Shown here one piece after another: positions 16,168 to 25,532 of a stretch of DNA of 64,000 nt (its first letter is position 1; each line of letters starts with the position of its first letter). The notes under the pieces are model-generated. The model searched no databases, was not told the origin of the DNA, and saw only the letters and a program-made list of their open reading frames with translations. The position numbers and the translations under genes were made by a program. The stretch comes from Candidatus Kouleothrix ribensis (lineage in GTDB: Bacteria > Chloroflexota > Chloroflexia > Chloroflexales > Roseiflexaceae): contig JADKGW010000001.1 in NCBI GenBank assembly GCA_016722075.1, positions 2,542,001-2,606,000 of the forward strand. Reading direction: 5' to 3'.

Positions 16168-17685
16168 ATGGCCCGCCTGTCGGTCGATATCAATGGCGAG
16201 AAACGCGCATTTGCGCTGGACGAGCGCGGCATCCAGATCGGGCGCGCGCTCGATAACGACATTGTGCTCAATAATGTGATCGTCTCGCGCCACCACGCGC
16301 GCGTGCTGCTACGCGAGCGCGAGGTCTGGGTCACCGATCTGGGCAGCCGCAACGGTATCTCGGTCAACCGCCTGCGCGTGAAGGAAGAGCTGCTGCACGA
16401 CGGCGACGTGTTGCAGGTCGGGCCATTCGAGATCCGCTACGAAGATCGCGCGGCCCAGAGCGTGGTGCTCGACGACAACCAGTACTTCCCGCTGGCCGCC
16501 GAGTCGAAAGAGGTCAAATCGGGCGAGCTGCCCGAGCTGGCGCTCGACCTCAAGGAATTCTACCGCATCAGCAAGCGGCTCAACGGCCTGCTCGACATGC
16601 ACGGCCTGCTCGACGCCGTGATGGAAGAAGTGCTGCGGGCGGTGCCGTCGCAGCGCGGGCTGCTGCTGCTGCGCAAAGGCAGCGAGCTGGTGCCGATGAT
16701 CGTACACCCGCGAACCCAGGGCGATGTCGCGATCAGCTCGACGATCGCGCGCAAGGCCATCGAGGCCAACGAGGCCGTGCTGACGCGCGACGCGCGGCTC
16801 GACTTTGCCGGCTCGCAGAGCATCATCAGCGCCAACATCCGCTCGGCAATCTGCGCGCCGCTGATCAGCGAAGGCCGCGCGATCGGCCTGATCTATGTCG
16901 ACTCGCCGGGGCGCGACCAGTTCAACGAGCACCAGCGCGACATGCTCGCGGCGGTGGCCAACCTGGCCGCCATCCATATCGAACGCGCGCGGCTGACCGA
17001 CGAGCTGCGCGAGCAGGCCCAGCTGCGCCAGAACTTCGAGCGCTTCATGTCGCCGAATATCGCCCAGCTGATGGCCAGCTACTTCGTGCAGCACGGCCAG
17101 CTGTGGGAGCCGCAAGAGCTGATCGTGTCGGTGCTGTTCGCCGATGTAAAAGGCTTCACCTCGCTCTCCGAAACGCTCTCGCCGCGCGATGTGCAGGATC
17201 TGCTCAACGAGTACTTCCACGAGATGACCGAGGTGATTTTCCGCCACAACGGCACGCTCGACAAATACATCGGCGACGGGATCATGGCCGTGTTTGGCGC
17301 GCCGCAGCTGGCCGCGCCGATCGACCCGGAAGAATCGGCTGCGCAGGCGGTCGATGCGGCGCTCGGCATGATCGAGGCGCACCGCCGGCTGATCGAGCGG
17401 CTCGACCCGGCCAAGGCGTTCGCGTTTCGCATGGGCATCAACACCGGGCCGGTGTACGCCGGCTTCTTCGGCACACGCCAGCGGCTCGAGTACACCGTGA
17501 TGGGCGACACCGTCAACACCGCCTCGCGGCTCGAAGGCAAGGCCGACCTCAACAGCGTGCTGATCAGCGAGGCAACCCGCCAGGTGCTAGGCCAGGCCTT
17601 CGCGCTGCAAGAGATGGGCGAGTTCCAGCTCAAGGGCAAGGCCCAGCTGGTGCGCACCTTCAAGGTGCTCGGCCGGGTACACTAG
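16168..17685 (+). CDS. FHA-GAF-class III adenylate cyclase
   Basis: The 505-residue soluble protein has an FHA domain (about residues 1-95; GRALDNDIVL, VSRHHARV, DLGSRNGISVN), which binds phosphothreonine, a GAF domain (about 140-300) and a class III cyclase domain (about 320-505). Cyclase features are VLFADVKGFTSLSE, LDKYIGDGIMAVFG and VMGDTVNTASRLEG, giving both metal Asp residues, the purine-selecting Lys/Asp and the catalytic Asn/Arg. All are intact, so it should make cAMP. The FHA domain suggests control by a Ser/Thr kinase, one of which is encoded at 56617-58635. The start has AAGGAG six bases upstream. Confidence 0.92.
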   Translation: MARLSVDINGEKRAFALDERGIQIGRALDNDIVLNNVIVSRHHARVLLREREVWVTDLGSRNGISVNRLRVKEELLHDGDVLQVGPFEIRYEDRAAQSVVLDDNQYFPLAAESKEVKSGELPELALDLKEFYRISKRLNGLLDMHGLLDAVMEEVLRAVPSQRGLLLLRKGSELVPMIVHPRTQGDVAISSTIARKAIEANEAVLTRDARLDFAGSQSIISANIRSAICAPLISEGRAIGLIYVDSPGRDQFNEHQRDMLAAVANLAAIHIERARLTDELREQAQLRQNFERFMSPNIAQLMASYFVQHGQLWEPQELIVSVLFADVKGFTSLSETLSPRDVQDLLNEYFHEMTEVIFRHNGTLDKYIGDGIMAVFGAPQLAAPIDPEESAAQAVDAALGMIEAHRRLIERLDPAKAFAFRMGINTGPVYAGFFGTRQRLEYTVMGDTVNTASRLEGKADLNSVLISEATRQVLGQAFALQEMGEFQLKGKAQLVRTFKVLGRVH

Positions 17686-17712
17686 CCCGGCGCGCTCCCC
17701 CCCACTTGATGC

Positions 17713-17718
17713 TATAAT
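17713..17718 (+). promoter_or_regulatory. Candidate -10 element for the PSP1 gene
   Basis: A perfect TATAAT lies about 90 bases upstream of the PSP1 start, in the gap after the cyclase. No good -35 hexamer is seen at 16-18 bases. Confidence 0.4.
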
Positions 17719-17809
17719 GCCGCCAGCGCCCTGCGGCGTTTGTCGATAGATTGACCGGGCGCACGCCGTCGCGGCAAACGCGCGCCTGTGCCTGCCACGG
17801 AGCTCCAGT

Positions 17810-19114
17810 ATGCCAGTTGTGGTTGGAATTCGCTTCAAGGATTCTGGAAAGACCTATTTCTTCGATCCACGTGAGCTCAACCCGCTCGCCAGCGGCGACC
17901 ATGTGATTGTCGAAACGGTGCGCGGGCTTGAGCTGGCCAAGATCAGCAAAGCGCCCCACGAGATCAGCGAGGCCGAGATCGTCGGCGATCTCAAGCCGGT
18001 GGTGCGGCGCGCCGAGGCGGCCGACTTCGAGCGTATGCGCTTGCTCAGCGAGCGGCACGAAGAGGTGCTGGCGCGCTGTAGCGAGAAAGTCCTCGAGCAT
18101 AACCTGCCGATGCGGCTGGTCAAAGCCGAGTATAGCTTCGACGGCTCGCGGCTCACCTTCTACTTCACCTCCGAGAAGCGCGTCGACTTCCGCATGCTGG
18201 TGCGCGACCTGGCGCGCACGTTCAAGACGCGGATCGAGCTGCGCCAGATCGGCCCGCGCGACGAGGCCAAGCTGCTCGGTGGGATTGGCCCATGCGGCCG
18301 GCTGCTGTGCTGCGCCACCTTCCTGCCCGACTACGCGCGCGTCTCGATCAAGATGGCCAAGGACCAGGACCTGCCGCTGAACCCGACCAAGATCAGCGGT
18401 GTGTGCGGCCGGCTGCTGTGCTGCCTCTCGTACGAGCACGACCAGTACCTGGCGATCAAGGCCGAGCTGCCCAAGAAAGGCAGCTGGGTGCAGACGCCTG
18501 ACGGCCCCGGCGAGGTGGTGACGGTGAATGTGGTGCGCGAAACGGTGATTGTCGAGCTGGCCGGCAGCGGCGTACACGAGGAATTCCGGCCCAACCAGCT
18601 CAGCGATGCGGGCCAGCGCGTGGCCACGATCGCGCGCGCCCGCGCCGAAGAGGGTATCACCCCGCGCCAGCATAGCGGCCCGCCCGCGCGCCCCGAGCCA
18701 CCGCCGCGCCGCGAGCCCAAACACACCGGCGAGCGGCGCCTGCTGCGCGACGAGATCGTCGACCCCGATATCCTCGACGCGCTGGCGATGCTCGAGGAGG
18801 GCGAAGAGCGCCAGGCCGCTCAACAGCGCCCACCCCAGCCGCCCGCGCCGCGCGCCGACGAAGCCGGCTCGCCGCCTAACCGCCCGGCCGATCTGCGGCG
18901 TGTACCTGGCGCGCCAATGCCGCGCCGGCCGCAACAGCCGCCGCCCCAGCGCGACCTGGCGCGCCCGGCCCTACCCGCACCCCCGATCGACGACACACCC
19001 GACGCAGACGATGCCGACACGCCCGCCGACGAGGGCAAGCTCGCCGATACGCGCCCGGCCGAGCCGCGCTCGCAGCGGCACCGCCGCAAACGTGGGCGCC
19101 GCGGCGACAAGTGA
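17810..19114 (+). CDS. PSP1 (RicT/YaaT-like) domain protein with long basic tail
   Basis: The 434-residue protein has a PSP1 domain in its first ~270 residues. Two related cysteine motifs, CGRLLCC at 162-168 and 199-205, match the conserved Cys residues that in RicT bind an iron-sulphur cluster within the RicA-RicF-RicT complex controlling mRNA maturation. The remaining ~160 residues are a disordered Pro/Arg/Asp-rich tail ending RSQRHRRKRGRRGDK, which could contact RNA. Relatives are often named stage 0 sporulation proteins by homology, but nothing here suggests sporulation. GGAG lies seven bases before the start. Confidence 0.85.
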   Translation: MPVVVGIRFKDSGKTYFFDPRELNPLASGDHVIVETVRGLELAKISKAPHEISEAEIVGDLKPVVRRAEAADFERMRLLSERHEEVLARCSEKVLEHNLPMRLVKAEYSFDGSRLTFYFTSEKRVDFRMLVRDLARTFKTRIELRQIGPRDEAKLLGGIGPCGRLLCCATFLPDYARVSIKMAKDQDLPLNPTKISGVCGRLLCCLSYEHDQYLAIKAELPKKGSWVQTPDGPGEVVTVNVVRETVIVELAGSGVHEEFRPNQLSDAGQRVATIARARAEEGITPRQHSGPPARPEPPPRREPKHTGERRLLRDEIVDPDILDALAMLEEGEERQAAQQRPPQPPAPRADEAGSPPNRPADLRRVPGAPMPRRPQQPPPQRDLARPALPAPPIDDTPDADDADTPADEGKLADTRPAEPRSQRHRRKRGRRGDK

Positions 19115-19179
19115 TCCCGGCCGGGTGGCGCGGCTGCATACCATGCCACCCGCTGCGGTGCCGAAAGGAGAGCCACCCC

Positions 19180-19635
19180 GTGACCACTACGCTACCCGCA
19201 CAGCGGGGGCATGGCCAGCGCGCGCTGGCCATGATCGCGGCGGCAATACTGGCGCTGAGTGTGTCTGCCGGCACGATGATGAACATCCTGATGCGCACGT
19301 CCGAGTCACCCTGGAAGCCGATCGGCCAGCTAACGCTACACGACGGCGCGGCCCCTCAGCTGTCCACACTCGACGGCCAGGCGATCTATATTGCCAGCCT
19401 CGAAGGCCAGCTGGTCGCGTTCGTCACACGCGATCCCCACAGTAGCTGCCAGATCGCCTGGGCACCCAGCGAGCAGCACTATATCGACCCATGCCACGGC
19501 TCGGTGTACCAGCCCGACGGCAGCTACATTCGCGGGCCGGCGCCACGCAGCATGGATCGGCTCGCGCTGCGCGTGGCCGACGGCACCATCGAAATCGCGC
19601 CGGCGCTGGTTACACCCGGCCCGGCCCACCCCTAA
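19180..19635 (+). CDS. Membrane-anchored Rieske-fold protein with Asp-substituted cluster motifs
   Basis: The 151-residue protein has an N-terminal membrane anchor (about residues 15-35) and a Rieske-like fold. The two loops read DPHSSCQIAW (85-94) and DPCHGSVYQPDG (103-114), where a Rieske protein has CxHxxC and CPCHGS. Thus both cluster-ligating Cys are Asp (85 and 103), while both ligand His (87, 106) and both disulphide Cys (90, 105) remain. A normal 2Fe-2S cluster is not expected; a mononuclear metal site or structural role is possible. The GTG start is chosen for AAAGGAG upstream; the longer frame would overlap the PSP1 gene. Confidence 0.75.
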   Translation: MTTTLPAQRGHGQRALAMIAAAILALSVSAGTMMNILMRTSESPWKPIGQLTLHDGAAPQLSTLDGQAIYIASLEGQLVAFVTRDPHSSCQIAWAPSEQHYIDPCHGSVYQPDGSYIRGPAPRSMDRLALRVADGTIEIAPALVTPGPAHP

Positions 19636-19688
19636 TCAGCTGGCAGGCAGCAGGCGGCCAAGCCGACGTGGATTGCTGCCGACCTGTA

Positions 19689-20213
19689 CTAGCCGGGCAG
19701 CTCGACGTTGAACGGCCGCATCACCAGCACCGGCAGCGGGGCGCGCCGCAGCACACGCTCGGCCACGCTACCCATCAGCAGCTGGCGCAACCCGGTGCGG
19801 CCGTGCGTGGCTAAGGCGATCAGGTCGGCGCCATGCTGCCTGGCCGCCGCGACGATCTCGGAGGCCGGATCGCCAAAGCGCACCTCAACCATCACCTTGA
19901 ACCCCAGCGCCTCGAGCATCTGCCGATCGCCGGCGAATTCTTGCTCGAGCGCCGAGCGCTCGGACTGCTCGATCTGCGACGCATAGATCGGATGCTGCGC
20001 GTATTCGATATCCCAGGCACTGTTATACATAGGCGTGCTCCAGGCCACCGACATCGGCCTGGGTGGCGCGCCGATAATGCTCTCGACCGGCTCGGCCACG
20101 TGGAGTAGCACGAGGGTGTCGGCAGCCGGGTCGCAGATCCGGCACAGCTGCGGCACGATCTGCCGGCTGAACGCCGACCCATCGAGCGGCACGATAATGG
20201 TTCGCTTGGACAT
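19689..20213 (-). CDS. Universal stress protein (UspA family), single domain
   Basis: The 174-residue protein begins with IIVPLDGSAFSRQIVP and has the ATP-binding signature THGRTGLRQLLMGSVAERVLR near the C terminus, so it is of the nucleotide-binding UspA type. A ~45-residue insertion follows the first strand-helix unit. It is divergently transcribed from a two-domain UspA gene, the intergenic region holding a short palindrome. A role in stress or energy sensing is expected from the family. Confidence 0.88.
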   Translation of the reverse strand: MSKRTIIVPLDGSAFSRQIVPQLCRICDPAADTLVLLHVAEPVESIIGAPPRPMSVAWSTPMYNSAWDIEYAQHPIYASQIEQSERSALEQEFAGDRQMLEALGFKVMVEVRFGDPASEIVAAARQHGADLIALATHGRTGLRQLLMGSVAERVLRRAPLPVLVMRPFNVELPG

Positions 20214-20537
20214 GGCTCTACCTCCATCCCGATATCATCGTTGATATCCCACCTGATAGCATACCAGTATGTGCCGGCCTGCTGCGTTAGAGGGCGTTCA
20301 CCTAGAGTGACGATGCCCATCCTCGGTGCGAGCCAGCAGCGCTGTAGAGCCTGCCTGGCCAGCGCTGATATGATCCAATCTTCACCGCACAGTGCCACAT
20401 CTTCCCAGATTTCGTGGTCGCCAGGGTGTACCCTGATAGTAGGCCAGGGTTGGTCGTGCCCGGCGTGTCTAACGCGATCGATACGCCGCCACAACCCAGG
20501 CGATTGCCTCCACAACGATACAAGAAAGGAGCTTGTG
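20214..20537. other. Divergent promoter region between two UspA genes
   Basis: This 324-base stretch separates divergent UspA genes. Apart from the palindrome at 20231-20248 I see no convincing promoter hexamers or coding sequence. The plus-strand UspA frame is open through this stretch but has its ribosome site only at 20525-20531. Confidence 0.5.
20231..20248. promoter_or_regulatory. Imperfect palindrome, candidate operator
   Basis: GATATCATCGTTGATATC has identical 6-base palindromic arms and sits 17 bases upstream of the minus-strand UspA start. It could bind a dimeric regulator, but no such site is known to me for this family. Confidence 0.35.
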
Positions 20538-21458
20538 ATGCTACGCTCGATAATGGTTCCGCTCGACGGCTCGGCCTTTGGCGAGCATGCGCTGCCACTG
20601 GCGCTGGGCATCGCCCGCCGCGCCGGCATTGCCGCACACCTAGTGCATGCGTGCGAGCCACCCAGGCCAAGCCGCTTTCGCAACCAGCCGGCCGGCATGG
20701 CCCCCGAGGCCGAACGCCAACGCGGGCGCGCCTACCTCGCCAGCCTCGCCGACTGCCTCACGGATCGATGGGATGTGCAGATCAAAACCGCGATCGTCGA
20801 TGGGCCGGCCGAGACCGCGCTGCGCCACTATGCGCTCGAGCACAAGTGCGACCTGGTGGTGCTGAGCACGCATGGCTATGGCCCGCTGTCGCGGATGTGG
20901 CTCGGCAGCGTGGCGCGTGCGCTGGCACTCACCTTGCCTATGCCACTGCTGCTGACGCGCCCGCACGGCGAGCCAGTCGATCTGCTCGAGTCGGTCACAC
21001 AGCAGCCATTTCAGCGGGTGCTGGTACCGCTCGACGGGTCGCCGCTAGCCGAGCAAGCGCTCGAGCCAGCGCTGGCGCTGGGCCAGCTGGTTGGCGCCGA
21101 GTACACCCTGCTCCAGGTGATCGAGCCGCCGGCGCTGGGCTACGCACCGGCCGCGTACGTAGCCGGGCTCGATCAGCACGTGCTCGACCAGTGGCGCGCG
21201 ATCGCCGAGGAATACCTTGGCGGGGTGGCTGAGCGCCTGCACAACCAGGCGATACGCTGCACAAGCGCAGTGGTGTTTGGGCCTACCGCAGGGGTGATCA
21301 ACGACTATGCCCGCAGCCACGCGTTCGACCTGATCGCCATGGCGACGCATGGCCGCAGTGGGGCTGCGCGTATGCTGCTGGGCAGCATCGCCGATCGAGT
21401 GGTGCAGACCGCCAGCGTGCCGGTGCTGCTGTACCGGCACCCCGATCATAAGGGCTGA
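20538..21458 (+). CDS. Tandem-domain universal stress protein
   Basis: The 306-residue protein has two UspA domains. The first opens with SIMVPLDGSAFGEHALP and has a signature STHGYGPLSRMWLGSVARAL; the second opens with RVLVPLDGSPLAEQALEP and has ATHGRSGAARMLLGSIADRVV. Both keep the G-x2-G-x9-G pattern for ATP. AAAGGAG lies about eight bases before the ATG at 20538, which is why the much longer upstream frame is rejected. A hairpin follows the stop, between this gene and the convergent cation transporter. Confidence 0.9.
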   Translation: MLRSIMVPLDGSAFGEHALPLALGIARRAGIAAHLVHACEPPRPSRFRNQPAGMAPEAERQRGRAYLASLADCLTDRWDVQIKTAIVDGPAETALRHYALEHKCDLVVLSTHGYGPLSRMWLGSVARALALTLPMPLLLTRPHGEPVDLLESVTQQPFQRVLVPLDGSPLAEQALEPALALGQLVGAEYTLLQVIEPPALGYAPAAYVAGLDQHVLDQWRAIAEEYLGGVAERLHNQAIRCTSAVVFGPTAGVINDYARSHAFDLIAMATHGRSGAARMLLGSIADRVVQTASVPVLLYRHPDHKG

Positions 21459-21490
21459 GGGCAGTAGCGTTTGCATACCCGCCAACACCA

Positions 21491-21547
21491 CGAAGACCAC
21501 GCAGCGCCTGAAGATGCAGCAATCGCATTCAGTCGGCGTGGTCTTCG
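21491..21547. terminator. Bidirectional terminator between convergent genes
   Basis: A perfect 12-bp stem (21491-21502 with 21536-21547, CGAAGACCACGC) encloses a second, bulged CTGA...ATGC/GCAT...TCAG hairpin. It lies between the convergent UspA and cation-efflux genes. Confidence 0.7.
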
Positions 21548-21566
21548 CTTGTGCCTGCGCGGGCGA

Positions 21567-22511
21567 TCACACAATCGCAGATGATTCGGGTTCCTCAGCT
21601 CGATCGAGGGCCTGGTCGGCCCATGAGATCGCATCTTCGAGCGGCTCGAGGTGGGTAAATACCGTGCTATGCGGCAGCTTCGCGCGAATGCCCCGCTCGA
21701 CCTCCTCGCAGAGCATGTGGCCGCGCTGCACCGTCCACTCGCCTGGCACCAGAATATGCATCGACACAAAGCGCCGCTGCCCGGCAATACGCGTGCGCAG
21801 CGCGTGGAACGTGATGCCATCCTGCTTGAAGCCCGCCAGCACCTCCATGATCTGCTGCTGTGCCGCACTGGGCAGGCCAATATCGAGCAGGCCGTTAGCC
21901 GTCTCGCGCAGCAGGCGCCAGCCGGCCCACACAATATTCAGCGCCACCACGATTGCGATCAGCGGGTCGAGCGGCAGCCAGCCCGTCAAGCCGACCAGCA
22001 GCACCCCCACCACCACGCCGAGTGAAGTCCACACATCGGTGAGCAGGTGGTGCGCATCAGCGCGCAGGGTGATCGAGTCGAGCCGCCGGCCAGCGCGCAA
22101 CAGCACCAGCGCCACCGCGCCGTTGAAGCCGGCCGCCAGCGCTGAAATAATCAAGCCAATCCCAACATTCTCGATCGGGCGCGGGGCGATGAGCCGGTTG
22201 ACTGCCGTGAAGATAATCCCGGCTGCGGCGATCAGGATCATCACACTTTCGGCACCGCTCGAGAAGTACTCGGCTTTGGAATGCCCATAGGCGTGTTCGT
22301 CGTCGGGTGGGCGGCTCGCCAGGGTGAGCGCCCAGATCGCCACCACGGCCGCCACCAGGTTCACGATCGACTCGAGCGCGTCGGAGAGCAAACCGACCGA
22401 GTCGGTCAGCCAGTAGGCCACCAGCTTCAGCGCGATCGTAATAATCGCCGTGCCGAGCGAGAGAAACGCATAGGTACGCGCTGAGCGCGCGGCCGTGCCA
22501 GGGTGCGACAT
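21567..22511 (-). CDS. Cation diffusion facilitator family metal exporter
   Basis: The 314-residue protein has six hydrophobic segments and the CDF hallmarks: SVGLLSDALESIVN in TM2, DDEHAYGHSKAEYFSS after TM3, and a second metal pair ADAHHLLTDVWTS in TM5. The cytoplasmic C-terminal domain (about residues 215-300) is the dimerising region. It should export divalent cations such as Zn or Mn/Fe in exchange for protons; the metal cannot be decided here. The ATG at 22511 has AGGAAA seven bases upstream; ATGs five codons and further upstream are possible. The 22.5-23.3 kb repeat block lies upstream. Confidence 0.9.
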   Translation of the reverse strand: MSHPGTAARSARTYAFLSLGTAIITIALKLVAYWLTDSVGLLSDALESIVNLVAAVVAIWALTLASRPPDDEHAYGHSKAEYFSSGAESVMILIAAAGIIFTAVNRLIAPRPIENVGIGLIISALAAGFNGAVALVLLRAGRRLDSITLRADAHHLLTDVWTSLGVVVGVLLVGLTGWLPLDPLIAIVVALNIVWAGWRLLRETANGLLDIGLPSAAQQQIMEVLAGFKQDGITFHALRTRIAGQRRFVSMHILVPGEWTVQRGHMLCEEVERGIRAKLPHSTVFTHLEPLEDAISWADQALDRAEEPESSAIV

Positions 22512-22710
22512 TGCGTATTTCCTCATCTCAGATCTAGCAGAGCCGGCCGTAAGCCCCACAACAGCACGCCATCGACGCTATGCCGGCCGATCGTAGGCGC
22601 AAGCATAGCACGAATCGCCGATCGGCGATGGAAAGAAATATTCACTACGTAGAAGGGTTCGGCAACAACGGCACTATTGCCTGCGGGGGCTGCGCGCCCC
22701 GCCTCACGCG

Positions 22711-22798
22711 GCTCCGGGGGCTACGCGCCCCCGTGCCCCGCGGCAGGGGCCGCCGCCGGCCCCTGCACCCCGCCGCCGGGGTTGCACCCCGGACCCCG
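22711..22798. repeat. GC-rich 88-base repeat, copy 1
   Basis: Starts GCTCCGGGGGCTACGCGCC and ends GGTTGCACCCCGGACCCC. It consists of several short inverted repeats (CCCGCGG, GGGGCC/GGCCCC, CCCCGG/CCGGGG). A near-identical copy is at 22862-22949. Confidence 0.85.
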
Positions 22799-22861
22799 TA
22801 TGGGCGAACCTTGTGTTCGCCCCGGCCAACACGCCTGCGGGGCTGCTCCCCACCCCATGCT

Positions 22862-22949
22862 GCTCCGGGGGCTACGCGCCCCGTGCCCCGCGGCAGGGGC
22901 CGCCGCCGGCCCCTGCACCCCGGCGCCGGGGTTGCACCCCGGACCCCCT
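22862..22949. repeat. GC-rich 88-base repeat, copy 2
   Basis: Direct repeat of 22711-22798, differing by a few bases (one missing C in the C run after GCTACGCGC, CCGGCGCC for CCGCCGCC). The 63 bases between copies contain a GGGCGAAC...GTTCGCCC hairpin. Confidence 0.85.
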
Positions 22950-22955
22950 AAAGCA

Positions 22956-23094
22956 GGCTGTCGTATGCGCACCGTTCTGCGCGCATGCCTTCGGGCAGCC
23001 CGAGCGATCGTTGGCGATAGCAACGGTATGGTAGCACGATCTGCATGGTGTAGGACGAGGCATAAATCGACGGCGCATTCGTTGCGACAGCCTA
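22956..23094. repeat. Possible small inverted-repeat-bounded element
   Basis: AGGCTGTCG near 22956 is matched by its complement CGACAGCCT near 23094, and both ends continue into an ATGCGC/GCGCAT pair after a gap. The ~140 bases within have no gene. No second copy is seen in the window, so a mobile origin is unproven. Confidence 0.3.
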
Positions 23095-23111
23095 GCTTGC
23101 CGGAGGGGTTT

Positions 23112-23138
23112 TAGGGGAACCGGCTCGGTTCCCCTAAT
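23112..23138. terminator. Hairpin in repeat block
   Basis: An exact 11-bp stem (TTAGGGGAACC with GGTTCCCCTAA) around a GGCTC loop. On the minus strand it would follow the HtrA gene by about 140 bases, behind two other hairpins. Confidence 0.45.
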
Positions 23139-23139
23139 C

Positions 23140-23249
23140 GGGGGCACGGGGGCGAAGCGCCCCGTGTACGGGCGGATCGACGTATCCGCCCTCAGCGGGG
23201 GCACGCGGGCGAAGCGCCCCGTGTACGGGCGGATCGACGTATCCGCCCA
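23140..23249. repeat. Two tandem double-hairpin units downstream of the HtrA gene
   Basis: Two units (23140-23196 and 23197-23249) are almost identical. Each contains GGGGGCGAAGCGCCCC-type and GGGCGGAT...ATCCGCCC hairpins. They begin 27 bases after the HtrA stop on the minus strand and could stabilise or end that transcript, or be REP-type elements. Confidence 0.8.
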
Positions 23250-23275
23250 GTACCAGCGAATAGCCCCAGCCTGGC

Positions 23276-24535
<1,260 letters not shown>

Positions 24536-24542
24536 AGCCGGC

Positions 24543-25532
24543 CTACCGGCCTAGCAGCGCGCGGATAGCCTGTGCGCAGCTTGCGAAGGCAAAGCTGTAG
24601 CCCAGCGCCTGGGCCTGCGTGGGCAGCACGCGCTGGCCAGTGGTGATCATGTCGGCCATCTCGCCGAGCAGCAGCTTCATGGCGAAGCCAGGCACCGGCA
24701 GCCAGGCCGGCCGGCCCATCGCGCGCCCGATCGCCTGCGCAATCGCCCGGTTGGTCTGCGGGTCGGGCGAGGTGGCGTTCAGCGGCCCACGCGCGCGCGC
24801 ATCCTCCAGCGCCAGCATCAGCAGGCCCACGGTGTCGTCGAGGTGGATCCACGAGAGGTATTGCGTGCCGGGCAAGATCGGCCCGCCCGCGAAGAAGAAG
24901 AACGGCAGCTGCAGCAGCGGAAACGCGCCGGCCTCGGTGTCGAGCACCAGGCCCGGCCGATCGAGCGACAGTTTGCCCAGGTCGATCGGCAGGCCTTTGC
25001 GCGCAGCCGCGCTCAGCACCACACCGCTGCGGAAGCGCACCGTGCGCACGCCCAGCTCTTCGGCGCGCGCGGCCGCACCTTCCCAGGCCTGGCACACCTG
25101 CGCCAGAAAATCGGCGCCCGGCCCGGCACGTTCATCGAGCGCCTCGGCGCCGTGCGGCCCATAGAACCCCACCGCCGACATACTGACGAACACCTGCGGC
25201 CGGGCCTGGGCTTTCGCCATCGCATTCACCAGGCCGCGCGTGCCAACCTCGCGGCTGGTTATGATCTCGCGCTTGTAGGCGGTGCTCCAGCGCTTACCGA
25301 ACAGCGAGGCGCCGGCCAGGTGGATCACGCCGTACGCGCCGTCGATCGCGCCGGCCCACGCGCCATCGTCCGAAGGCGACCATGCAACATACTCGGCGGC
25401 GCCCGGCACGGCCCGGCGCGCCTGCTGCGGATCGCGCGAGAACACCACCAGCGCGTAGCCCTGCGCCACCAGCCGCCGGCAGAGCGCCTGGCCGACCATG
25501 CCGGTAGCCCCGGTAACAATCACTCGTTTCAT
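24543..25532 (-). CDS. TIGR01777 family NAD-dependent epimerase-like protein
   Basis: The 329-residue protein has the extended short-chain dehydrogenase fold: VTGATGMVGQALCRRL at residues 5-20, VIHLAGAS, then the SMSAVGFYGPHG motif that distinguishes the TIGR01777 (YfcH/SDR39U1) family, with YLSWIHLDDTVGLLMLAL and a C-terminal DUF1731-like end. Its substrate is unknown. The start overlaps the stop of the DUF2085 gene by four bases, so both are co-translated in the crtB operon. Confidence 0.9.
   Translation of the reverse strand: MKRVIVTGATGMVGQALCRRLVAQGYALVVFSRDPQQARRAVPGAAEYVAWSPSDDGAWAGAIDGAYGVIHLAGASLFGKRWSTAYKREIITSREVGTRGLVNAMAKAQARPQVFVSMSAVGFYGPHGAEALDERAGPGADFLAQVCQAWEGAAARAEELGVRTVRFRSGVVLSAAARKGLPIDLGKLSLDRPGLVLDTEAGAFPLLQLPFFFFAGGPILPGTQYLSWIHLDDTVGLLMLALEDARARGPLNATSPDPQTNRAIAQAIGRAMGRPAWLPVPGFAMKLLLGEMADMITTGQRVLPTQAQALGYSFAFASCAQAIRALLGR

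Larger units (their letters stand above)
22512..23275. other. Non-coding repeat block
   Basis: This 764-base interval lies between the start of the CDF gene and the stop of the HtrA gene. It contains two 88-base near-identical GC-rich copies, a possible 9-base inverted-repeat-bounded element, an 11-bp hairpin and two tandem hairpin units, each listed separately. Apparent reading frames here are repetitive, Pro/Arg-rich and lack ribosome sites. Confidence 0.7.

Noticed and set aside
23140..23249. CRISPR array
   Set aside because: Only two adjacent units with no spacers; each unit is itself two hairpins. No cas gene is present.
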